Assembly (NCBI GenBank): GCA_007123065.1
Contig: SKSI01000201.1
Coordinates: 1 to 7,264 of the forward strand
Direction of reading: 5' to 3'
DNA: 7,264 nucleotides
Source of the DNA: Bacteroidales bacterium
GTDB taxonomy: Bacteria; Bacteroidota; Bacteroidia; Bacteroidales; UBA7960
In this document: positions 1 through 6,251 of the stretch, piece by piece
Layout of the letters: the number at the start of each line of letters is the position of its first letter
How positions within the stretch are numbered: the stretch's first letter is position 1
Notes under the pieces: model-generated
Database searches by the model: none
What the model saw: the letters and a program-made list of their open reading frames with translations, nothing else
Told to the model about the DNA's origin: nothing
Made by a program: the position numbers and the translations under genes

Positions 1-2
1 CC

Positions 3-707
3 GGCCACGCCTGGAGAGCCTCAATGCGCTCCAAACCATCGCACCTTCGCACCCGCATTGGAAGTGACGGCATGGACTACAAAGGATATAACATTGCCAT
101 ACACGAATTTGGGCACAACGTAGAACAAACCATCAGCACCCACTTTGTGGATAACTATTTCATCAATGGCATCCCCAACACTGCTTTTACAGAAGCACTC
201 GCCTTTATGTACCAAAGGAGAGACATGGAATTCCTCGGTATGCAGCAGGACGACCCAATGAAAGAGCATCTTGAAGTACTCGACGTTTTCTGGGACAATT
301 ATGAAATGATGGGCGTTTCGCTGGTTGACATGGGTGTGTGGAATTGGATGTATGACAATCCGGATGCCACGCCCGATCAGTTGAAAGAAGCCGTGATTGC
401 GATCGCCAAAAACATCTGGAACGAATATTATGCCGACGTGTTTGGCACCCGCGACAACCCGCTGCTGGCCATCTATTCGCACATGATACAATCACCGTTG
501 TACCTGTCGAACTACCCTTATGGCCGTCTCATCATGTTTCAGCTGGAGGATTATATCCGCGACAAGCACTTTGCTGAAGAGGAGTTGCGCATATTCTCAA
601 TCGGGCAATTGACGCCCATGCACTGGATGGATGCTGCCGTTGGTGAACAGATCAGCAACCAGCCGATTTTTGCTGCTGTTGAAAAAGCCCTGAAAGCGAT
701 GCAATAG
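3..707 (+). CDS. Zinc metallopeptidase, gluzincin type (M3-like), C-terminal part; 5' end outside window
   Basis: The reading frame is open from base 3, giving G-H-A-W-R-A-S before the first ATG at 24, so the gene almost certainly begins upstream and that ATG is internal. Counting from it, HEFGH lies at residues 27-31 and a Glu in T-E-A-L-A-F at 57. HExxH supplies two zinc-binding histidines and the general base, and a Glu about 25 residues later is the third ligand typical of gluzincins. A later segment, H153 to S-N-Y-P-Y-G (162-167), resembles the His/Tyr substrate-binding region near the C-terminus of M3 oligopeptidases. The likely role is peptide hydrolysis. Location is unknown because the N-terminus is missing. 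The gene ends 19 bases from the convergent methyltransferase gene. The metallopeptidase call is firm; assignment to M3 rather than a neighbouring family is inference. Confidence 0.8.
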   Translation, partial: GHAWRASMRSKPSHLRTRIGSDGMDYKGYNIAIHEFGHNVEQTISTHFVDNYFINGIPNTAFTEALAFMYQRRDMEFLGMQQDDPMKEHLEVLDVFWDNYEMMGVSLVDMGVWNWMYDNPDATPDQLKEAVIAIAKNIWNEYYADVFGTRDNPLLAIYSHMIQSPLYLSNYPYGRLIMFQLEDYIRDKHFAEEELRIFSIGQLTPMHWMDAAVGEQISNQPIFAAVEKALKAMQ

Positions 708-726
708 ATCTTATTTTGTTATCAGC

Positions 727-1458
727 TTATTTTGCTCTATTCTTCCTGCACTCCCACAAGCCGGCAACACCGCCGAGCAAGTGCTGGTAGTTGACCTCTG
801 AAAAGCCGGCGGCAAGCAGTATTTGTTTTAGCTCCGGAGCTTGATAGTAGTTTATTGCAGAGTGTGCCAGGTAATGATAAGCACCGCGATGCCCGGAAAG
901 CAAACCGCCAATGGGTTTGGTAATTAACCGCATGTACGCGCGAAACAGAAACCGCATCACCGCATTGGTGGGTTGGCTTGTTTCGACTGCCACAAAGCGG
1001 CCACCAGGTTTTAAGACCCTCTGAATCTCTTCCAGGAAGCGATCTCTGTCCGGGTTCTTGTATGTCAGGTTACGAAAAGCAAAGGCAATGCCGACAACAT
1101 CAAAATAATTGTCTTCAAAGGGCATGGATGCAGCATCTCCATAAAGAAATTTTATTTCAGACGGACTTTTTGATAAGCTTTTCTTTTGCGCAACCTCCAG
1201 CATGGGTAAACTGTAATCCAATGCTTCTATAACGGTTTCTGAAGAAGCATGCTTTCGAAGCATAATGGCTAGATCTCCTGTTCCTGTACACAGGTCAAGA
1301 ATTCGTTCCGGCTTGCCATCAAGTATGGTTCTTACAGCTTTCTTTCGCCATACCTGATCCAGGCGTATGGTTAACAGCCGGTTTAAAAAATCATACGAAG
1401 AGGGTACCGCCATAAACATTTTCTGCAGAGGGCGGGCAGCTTTATTGTTTCCATCCAT
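727..1458 (-). CDS. menG: Demethylmenaquinone methyltransferase, MenG/UbiE family
   Basis: This 243-residue protein is a SAM-dependent class I methyltransferase that should carry out the C-methylation of demethylmenaquinone, the last step of menaquinone synthesis, in the cytoplasm or at the membrane face. The N-terminal family signature is visible at 22-38 (YDFLN through VWR). The SAM-binding motif I is LDLCTGTGDL at 54-63, an acidic D81 follows the second strand, and GDA sits at 108-110. The second family signature is RVLKPGG...VETS at 147-161, and AYHYLAHS at 193-200 matches the C-terminal region. The usual F-G-x-R-N segment reads FAFRN (126-130) and is followed by an atypical stretch to RDRFLEE, so this is a somewhat divergent member and could be a paralogue with another quinone-like substrate. 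It starts 17 bases after the peroxidase stop, so the two are probably co-transcribed. No Shine-Dalgarno sequence is seen. Confidence 0.87.
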   Translation of the reverse strand: MDGNNKAARPLQKMFMAVPSSYDFLNRLLTIRLDQVWRKKAVRTILDGKPERILDLCTGTGDLAIMLRKHASSETVIEALDYSLPMLEVAQKKSLSKSPSEIKFLYGDAASMPFEDNYFDVVGIAFAFRNLTYKNPDRDRFLEEIQRVLKPGGRFVAVETSQPTNAVMRFLFRAYMRLITKPIGGLLSGHRGAYHYLAHSAINYYQAPELKQILLAAGFSEVNYQHLLGGVAGLWECRKNRAK

Positions 1459-1475
1459 TATGACACAAATTCATA

Positions 1476-2558
1476 TCAATCAAATACCGGTCGTGGTGTT
1501 TTCGGCGTTGATGGCGGTAACACCGGCAGTTCCAAAGCATAAGCAGGAATCTCACCAGTTAACGTCCCAAGGAAAGCAACAATCTCGTTTATTTCAGTGG
1601 TTGTTAGTTCCTGCTGCAACATATCTTTTGCAACCACACGAACTGTTTCATGCAAACTCCACTCGCTGCCATCGTGAAAATAGGGATAGGTTTTTTTGAT
1701 ATTCAGCAAAGAGGGCACCTTAAATACGTGTTTATCCAACTCATTGCCGGTAACATCAAACCTTCCGATATCGCTTTCACCGGAGGCAAGCTCTGCCGGA
1801 GTCTGAAACATCGAAAAAGTCCGGCCACCCAAAGCAGGGCCACCATGACATGAATGGCAACCCGTATCAATATAAGTGCGCAAACCTTGTTTCTGCGAGT
1901 CTGAAAGGGCATTTGCATCTCCGCGAAGAAAATCATCAAAAGGGGAATAAGTCAGCAGTATGCGTTCGAATGCACCTATAGCCACACCTACGTTTTCATA
2001 TATCAGGGGATTATCTTCATCCGGAAATACGCGTCTGAAAAAATCAACATATTCGGGCATTGAACCCAGCACAGCCAAAACGTGTTCACGTGTAGCGGCC
2101 ATTTCCAATGGATCAAGGATGGGCATCAGCGCCTGCGATTCAACATCAGGCTCGCTGCCATCCCAAAACTGGGTAGTATGTAATGCTGCATTCAGCACGG
2201 TAGGCGCATTGCGAGGCCCCTTTTGCCACATGTGACCGACAGAAACCGGCAACTGGTCCACACCAAAAGTGGCCATGTTGTGACAAGTGTTGCAACTGAT
2301 CAATCCGCTTTTCGATAAACGTGGCTCGTAAAAAAGCATTTTACCCAACTCAATCAATTCTTCTGAGCGGTTCATCCCTTCAAGAAATGCGTCGTCAGGA
2401 AGTGGTTGTGTAAAAGTCAAAGCACGCTCCTGAAGTTCAGTGAGTTCCTTTTCAGAATCCCGGGCAGTGCAGTGTGAAAACAACAATGTTGTTGCGAATA
2501 AAACAAATGGCAATGAAAACAGCAATGTCCTTTTGCTGAATTGTGCGTGTCGTTTCAT
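1476..2558 (-). CDS. Di-heme cytochrome c peroxidase (CcpA/MauG family), exported
   Basis: This 360-residue periplasmic enzyme should reduce H2O2 to water with electrons from a respiratory donor. It has two c-type heme sites, C-N-T-C-H at 89-93 and C-H-S-C-H at 234-238. Family landmarks appear in order: RNAPTVLNA (116-124), FWDG (131-134), an A-L-M-P-I-x-D-P-x-E-M segment (143-153) and FHDGS (294-298). M313 is a candidate axial ligand of the high-potential heme, and H109 a candidate for the low-potential heme. The N-terminus is a signal peptide with basic residues then a hydrophobic core (12-27). C30 could be a lipidation site, but the preceding F-S-H is a poor lipobox, so soluble export is also possible. 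A proline-rich tail (345-357) ends the protein. It lies 17 bases upstream of the methyltransferase gene and diverges from purE. Peroxidase rather than MauG-like cofactor maturation is favoured, since no amine dehydrogenase is nearby. Confidence 0.92.
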   Translation of the reverse strand: MKRHAQFSKRTLLFSLPFVLFATTLLFSHCTARDSEKELTELQERALTFTQPLPDDAFLEGMNRSEELIELGKMLFYEPRLSKSGLISCNTCHNMATFGVDQLPVSVGHMWQKGPRNAPTVLNAALHTTQFWDGSEPDVESQALMPILDPLEMAATREHVLAVLGSMPEYVDFFRRVFPDEDNPLIYENVGVAIGAFERILLTYSPFDDFLRGDANALSDSQKQGLRTYIDTGCHSCHGGPALGGRTFSMFQTPAELASGESDIGRFDVTGNELDKHVFKVPSLLNIKKTYPYFHDGSEWSLHETVRVVAKDMLQQELTTTEINEIVAFLGTLTGEIPAYALELPVLPPSTPKTPRPVFD

Positions 2559-2580
2559 AGGATAATAATTTAGTGATATG

Positions 2581-2588
2581 CGAATATA
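2581..2588 (-). promoter_or_regulatory. Candidate -7 element for the peroxidase-methyltransferase unit
   Basis: Read on the minus strand this is TATATTCG, one mismatch from the Bacteroidota -7 consensus TAnnTTTG. It lies 22 bases before the peroxidase ATG, giving a very short leader. I see no convincing TTG-type -33 element at the expected distance, so the call rests on the one motif and its position. Confidence 0.35.
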
Positions 2589-2624
2589 GTGATTTTTCCA
2601 TGAATAAAAATTTAAAGAAAAACG

Positions 2625-2632
2625 TATTTTTG
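2625..2632 (+). promoter_or_regulatory. Candidate -7 element for purE
   Basis: TATTTTTG is an exact match to TAnnTTTG. It lies 30 bases before the purE ATG, implying transcription start near 2639 and a leader of about 24 A-rich bases with no Shine-Dalgarno sequence. The -33 region (about 2600-2605) has no clear TTG. The 2559-2662 gap therefore holds back-to-back promoters for purE and the peroxidase, plus an AT-rich centre. Confidence 0.5.
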
Positions 2633-2662
2633 TAACACGAAAACCTCTAAAAACAAAACCAT

Positions 2663-3175
2663 ATGCAACCTCTTGTAAGCATCATCATGGGCAGTACGTC
2701 CGACATGCCGGTAATGGAACAGGCAGCAAAGTTCTTTGACGAAATGGAGATCCCTTTTGAGATCAATGCACTCTCAGCGCATCGAACTCCTGAGCGAGTT
2801 ATGGAATTTACGGAAAAAGCGCACGAACGGGGCATAAAAGTCATCATCGCTGGTGCAGGAGGTGCAGCGCATCTTCCCGGAGTGATCGCCGCAGGGACCA
2901 TTTTACCTGTTATTGGTGTACCTGTGCGCTCATCTTTGTCGATCGACGGCTGGGACAGCATTTTATCCATTCTGCAAATGCCTGCCGGAATCCCTGTGGC
3001 AACGGTTGCACTCGATGGCGCAAAAAATGCCGCCATTCTGGCAACACAGATTCTGGCCCAATCAGATGAACACATCAAAGCACGCCTGAGTCAGTTTAAA
3101 AAAGACCTCAAACAAAAAGTGATCAAAGCAAATGAAGAACTGAAGCAAGCAAAATTCAAATTTCGGGTACAATAG
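2663..3175 (+). CDS. purE: N5-carboxyaminoimidazole ribonucleotide mutase (class I PurE)
   Basis: PurE interconverts N5-CAIR and CAIR in de novo purine synthesis, in the cytoplasm, and normally forms an octamer. The 170-residue length fits the bacterial family. The phosphate and active-site loop is G-S-T-S-D-M at 10-15, with S11 and D14 matching known functional residues. The catalytic histidine is H40 in S-A-H-R-T-P (38-43). The class I signature AGAGGAAHLPG is at 63-73, followed by LPVIGVPV and the GWDSILSILQMP and ATVALDGAKNAA blocks. The class I form implies that the cell also uses PurK, which is not in this window. The lysine-rich C-terminal extension (about 143-170) is longer than the minimal enzyme. 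The start is ATG within CATATG, a short distance after a consensus -7 box. It appears monocistronic, between a divergent gene and a terminator-like hairpin. Confidence 0.96.
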   Translation: MQPLVSIIMGSTSDMPVMEQAAKFFDEMEIPFEINALSAHRTPERVMEFTEKAHERGIKVIIAGAGGAAHLPGVIAAGTILPVIGVPVRSSLSIDGWDSILSILQMPAGIPVATVALDGAKNAAILATQILAQSDEHIKARLSQFKKDLKQKVIKANEELKQAKFKFRVQ

Positions 3176-3186
3176 AAGATTATAAG

Positions 3187-3204
3187 AACCGAATCGGGTT
3201 TTTT
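3187..3204 (+). terminator. Weak intrinsic terminator after purE
   Basis: Eleven bases after the purE stop, AACCG (3187-3191) can pair with CGG-TT (3195-3200, with one G bulged) around a 3-base loop, followed by six T residues (3199-3204). The stem is short and imperfect, so termination may be partial. Its position between purE and the next promoter supports the call. Confidence 0.42.
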
Positions 3205-3215
3205 ATCTCATATTA

Positions 3216-3247
3216 TTTGTTTTTTATTTTTTATTACCTTTATTTTG
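3216..3247 (+). promoter_or_regulatory. Candidate promoter of the outer membrane protein cluster
   Basis: TTTG at 3216-3219 fits a Bacteroidota -33 element. Twenty bases later TTATTTTG (3240-3247) matches TAnnTTTG with one mismatch. An alternative -7 box, TACCTTTA (3235-3242), also has one mismatch but a poor spacing to the TTTG. Either predicts a start a few bases before the ATG at 3268 and within the adjacent inverted repeat, giving a leader of about 10-20 bases. Confidence 0.4.
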
Positions 3248-3268
3248 ACGCATAAATACGTGCGTCAA
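3245..3268. repeat. Perfect 8-bp inverted repeat overlapping promoter and start codon
   Basis: TTGACGCA (3245-3252) and TGCGTCAA (3261-3268) are exact reverse complements separated by 8 bases. The left arm begins inside the candidate -7 box and the right arm ends on the A of the ATG. It could be an operator for a dimeric repressor at the transcription start, or, if transcription begins further upstream, a hairpin that hides the start codon. Confidence 0.6.
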
Positions 3269-4095
3269 TGAAATTATTATCCCTAATTATTCTTCTCGTA
3301 TTACCAATGAATCAGATGCCGTTGGTTGCTGCCGACAATCAATTATCAGGTTCACGGGCAGCAGCCATGGCAAATGCGTCAGTTGCACTTTTTGATTTCT
3401 GGGCAATCAGCCATAACCAGGCCGGAATAGCCGGCATAGAAGCTTTCACCGCCGGAATGTATACAGGAAATCGCTTTTCGCAAACAGAAATGCCTGAAGC
3501 ATCATTTGCCGCAATATTACCGGCAGGAAGCGGAAATCTTGGTTTTTCGCTACAACATTTTGGAGGCAGTCTGTATGCTGAACAAAAAGCAGGTCTGACC
3601 TATGCCAGGTTTTTCGGGAACAAGCTGTCAGCAGGCATCCAATTGAATTATATGCTTACAAGCATCTCGGAAGGTTATGGCCGTGCCGCTGCTTTTACTG
3701 CTGAAATTGGTTTTATTTATGAAATTGCTCCCGGACTGTTTCTCGGAACACATCTTTTTAATCCAACCAAATCCATATTAAAAACAGAAACCCATCATCC
3801 TGTTGAAGAATATATCTCTTCGGTTATCCGAAGCGGACTGGTGTATCAAATAGGCAGCAAAGTACTGTTGAGCGCTGAGGTGGAGAAAGACATACGCCAC
3901 GCTGCTATCCCAAAAATTGGACTTGAATACAACTTCATTGAATCGATAGTTGTGAGAGCGGGTATCAGCAATAACCCCATGCTGAATGCATTCGGATTTG
4001 GATTTACCAAGGGAAGCATGCAATTAGACATTAGTGCTTCCCATCACTATTTACTAGGGTATTCCAAACAAGCTGGCATCATTTATTCATTTTAA
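3268..4095 (+). CDS. Predicted outer membrane beta-barrel protein, PorV/PorQ/FadL-like
   Basis: This 275-residue protein has a signal peptide (K2, hydrophobic 3-13, likely cut after the alanines at 21-22). The mature N-terminus carries G-S-R-A-A-A-M-A-N-A-S-V-A (28-40) followed by W45 and H-N-Q-A-G-I-A (49-55). This matches the start of Bacteroidota FadL-related barrel proteins such as PorV and PorQ, where the usual text is a small-residue stretch and then N-P-A-G. The rest alternates hydrophobic and polar residues in beta-strand fashion, and the chain ends in Phe, as barrel proteins usually do for assembly. At 275 residues it is shorter than PorV. PorQ-like, or an uncharacterised relative, is the best description; a role in type IX secretion is not shown by the sequence. 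The next gene follows after 10 bases, so the two are very likely co-expressed. Confidence 0.72.
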   Translation: MKLLSLIILLVLPMNQMPLVAADNQLSGSRAAAMANASVALFDFWAISHNQAGIAGIEAFTAGMYTGNRFSQTEMPEASFAAILPAGSGNLGFSLQHFGGSLYAEQKAGLTYARFFGNKLSAGIQLNYMLTSISEGYGRAAAFTAEIGFIYEIAPGLFLGTHLFNPTKSILKTETHHPVEEYISSVIRSGLVYQIGSKVLLSAEVEKDIRHAAIPKIGLEYNFIESIVVRAGISNNPMLNAFGFGFTKGSMQLDISASHHYLLGYSKQAGIIYSF

Positions 4096-4105
4096 CATAC
4101 TCAAT

Positions 4106-6223
4106 ATGAACAGGCTTCCAAAGCATATTTTAATCATATTGACAATAAAGAAAGCCGGTGCTTTTAATATGCTGATATTTTGTTTCATGATAAGCCATGC
4201 AACACCTCCGGCCGATCAAACACCTGAAAGCCTGATCAGACGATTTGAGCAGCTTGCGGAGATGGAATCGGAGGAAGAGTCTGCCGGGTTTTCCGTGTTG
4301 GTTGAAACCCTGGAAACACTCCACAGTCACCCAATCAACATAAACAATACAAACATGAATGAACTGCGGCAACTTTTTATGCTGACAGACATCCAGATCA
4401 ACAATCTTCTCAGACATATCGAACAGCATGGCAAACTGGTTGCCATTTATGAATTGCAAACTGTTGAGGGCTTTGACCAACATACAATCATGACGATTAT
4501 TCCTTTTGTTACGATCGACGAATCGCATCCCCGCCGTCATTTTTCGCGCGACAATCTGATTCGTGATGGAGAACATGTATTTTTTCTCCGATATCAGCAA
4601 TTGCTGGAAGAACAACTTGGCTTTTCTGAAATTGACCCGGAAGAGCTGGAGGCGAATCCAAACACACGCTATCTGGGAAGCCCTTACCGGCTTTATTCTC
4701 GTTACCGGTTTACCTGGTACCGCAACATCAGCCTGGGATTTACCGCGGAAAAAGATCCGGGAGAGGAGTTTTTTAAAGGCACACAGCCATATGGATTTGA
4801 TTATTATTCAGCACATTTACATCTTCAGGATTTCGGCAGGCTAAAAAGCTTTTCCCTGGGTGACTTTCAGGCACAGTTCGGTCAGGGCTTGTCTTTCTGG
4901 TCAGGGATGGGATTTGGAAAAAGCACAGAAGCTATCGGCATAAAAAAGAATGCCATGGGATTGCGACCATACACCTCTGTTGACGAGAATAATTTCCTTA
5001 GAGGCGCGGGGGCGACGGTTAGCTTTGGTTCTCTTGAAATCACCGGATTTTATTCTTCCAAAAACCGCGATGCGAATGTGCTCGAGTACGACAGTCTTGG
5101 TCATGCAATCAGCATTACCAGCCTGCAGCAAACAGGAATGCACAGAACACCAAGAGAACTGGAAGGAAAACATGCTGTAAAGGAAGTCATTACAGGTGGC
5201 CACCTTCGATTCAACAGGCAGCGAATAAGCATGGGTTTCACAGCCTACCATATGAGTCTGGATGCGCTCTACAGACGAAACCTGTCATTCTATAACCAAT
5301 TTGAATTCAGCGACAACCGCCACCATGGATATAGCATCGACTATAGTTTTCTGACAAGAAACCTGAATATATTTGGTGAAACGGCAATGGATGCGAATGG
5401 GCATATCGCTTTTCTTAACGGATTTATGATCAGTCTTGACAACCGAATATCATTGGCTGCTGTATACCGGTATTATGACAAAAAGCACCAGGCCCCATTT
5501 GCAACAGCCTTCGGAGAAAGCACCCGGCTTGCAAACGAATCCGGATTATACACCGGAATAGATATCAGGCCAATGCGGGGTTTGCGCCTGTATGCTTATG
5601 CCGATCATTTCACATTTCCCTGGATGCGGTTCCGGACCTATACACCCTCACGCGGATATGATTACCTGATACACCTTGAATACAAGCCCAACAGGGAAAC
5701 AGAGATTTATGCGCGCTTTCGTTCCAAAAGCAAACCGCTAAATACAAGAAACGATGCTATGATCAGGTATCTGGACGACGTGAAAAGAAATCAGTACAGA
5801 TTAAATGTTTCATATCCGGTTTCACCATCTGTTTCATTGAGGCACCGCCTGGAGGTTATACATCACCAGTACGGATCAGATCTGGAAAAAGGACTCCTGG
5901 TGTATACGGATTTGCTTTATCGCAATCTGGCCAGTCCGCTTGCCGTTACGATTCGCTATGCCTTGTTCGACACAGACGGATTCAATTCCCGGATCTATGC
6001 CTATGAACACGACGTGCTGTATGCATTCTCATTCCCGTTCTATGCTGACAAAGGATCCAGGATGTATCTGCTTGTAAAGTACAGGCTTCACAGACAAATT
6101 GACCTTTATGCGCGTTTTGCCCAAACATTGTTTGTAAACCGCAGCAGCAGCGGTTCAGGTCTCGATCTGGTGGAAGGAAACAGCCGCACGGAAATAAAAG
6201 CGCAACTGCGGATCCGGTTTTAA
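4106..6223 (+). CDS. Helix-hairpin-helix domain protein with C-terminal outer membrane beta-barrel
   Basis: This 705-residue protein combines two parts. At about 74-136 is a ComEA-like helix-hairpin-helix unit: H-P-I-N-I-N-N-T-N-M-N-E-L (75-87), then L-T-D-I-Q-I (93-98) and Y-E-L-Q-T-V-E-G-F (115-123). From about 155 onward the chain is rich in aromatic and alternating residues and ends R-I-R-F, as an outer membrane barrel does. Blocks LGDFQAQFGQGLSFW (251-265) and GLRPYTSVDENNFLRGA (285-301) match what I recall of an uncharacterised Bacteroidota family. The N-terminus is odd: a hydrophobic run (8-14), then KKAG, then a second hydrophobic run (22-30) before H-A-T-P-P. A start at Met22 (4169) would lack the basic n-region, so 4106 is preferred. 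HHH units usually bind DNA or proteins; here the domain would face the periplasm. Function is unknown. Confidence 0.8.
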   Translation: MNRLPKHILIILTIKKAGAFNMLIFCFMISHATPPADQTPESLIRRFEQLAEMESEEESAGFSVLVETLETLHSHPININNTNMNELRQLFMLTDIQINNLLRHIEQHGKLVAIYELQTVEGFDQHTIMTIIPFVTIDESHPRRHFSRDNLIRDGEHVFFLRYQQLLEEQLGFSEIDPEELEANPNTRYLGSPYRLYSRYRFTWYRNISLGFTAEKDPGEEFFKGTQPYGFDYYSAHLHLQDFGRLKSFSLGDFQAQFGQGLSFWSGMGFGKSTEAIGIKKNAMGLRPYTSVDENNFLRGAGATVSFGSLEITGFYSSKNRDANVLEYDSLGHAISITSLQQTGMHRTPRELEGKHAVKEVITGGHLRFNRQRISMGFTAYHMSLDALYRRNLSFYNQFEFSDNRHHGYSIDYSFLTRNLNIFGETAMDANGHIAFLNGFMISLDNRISLAAVYRYYDKKHQAPFATAFGESTRLANESGLYTGIDIRPMRGLRLYAYADHFTFPWMRFRTYTPSRGYDYLIHLEYKPNRETEIYARFRSKSKPLNTRNDAMIRYLDDVKRNQYRLNVSYPVSPSVSLRHRLEVIHHQYGSDLEKGLLVYTDLLYRNLASPLAVTIRYALFDTDGFNSRIYAYEHDVLYAFSFPFYADKGSRMYLLVKYRLHRQIDLYARFAQTLFVNRSSSGSGLDLVEGNSRTEIKAQLRIRF

Positions 6224-6251
6224 AGAATTCCTCCATCATAAAACACAAAAC

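Noticed and set aside
21..491. Long open frame on the minus strand opposite the metallopeptidase
   Set aside because: The plus-strand frame has the HEFGH and ligand-Glu motifs of a real enzyme, and the antisense product shows no domain or signal. It is a shadow.
710..734. Direct repeat of CTTATTTTG (710-718 and 726-734) at the junction of the two convergent genes
   Set aside because: It is only 9 bases, AT-rich, and partly inside the methyltransferase stop region. It forms no hairpin, so it is no terminator and probably chance.
3176..3267. AT-rich gap after purE considered as a site for a small RNA or riboswitch
   Set aside because: Apart from the weak terminator, the promoter-like boxes and the 8-bp inverted repeat, it is T-rich with no multi-stem structure.
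3421..3458. Repeated GCCGGAAT and GCCGG words in the PorV-like gene
   Set aside because: They encode recurring Ala-Gly-Ile/Met in a barrel protein. Codon reuse explains them.
6139..6157. Inverted repeat AACCGC/GCGGTT around a repeated AGC in the HHH-barrel gene
   Set aside because: Six-base arms over a serine codon run within coding sequence are expected by chance. No T-tract follows and the gene continues.
6209..6216. CGGATCCG palindrome followed by TTTT at the end of the HHH-barrel gene, considered as a terminator
   Set aside because: A self-complementary 8-mer leaves no room for a loop, and the T run is short and contains the stop codon.
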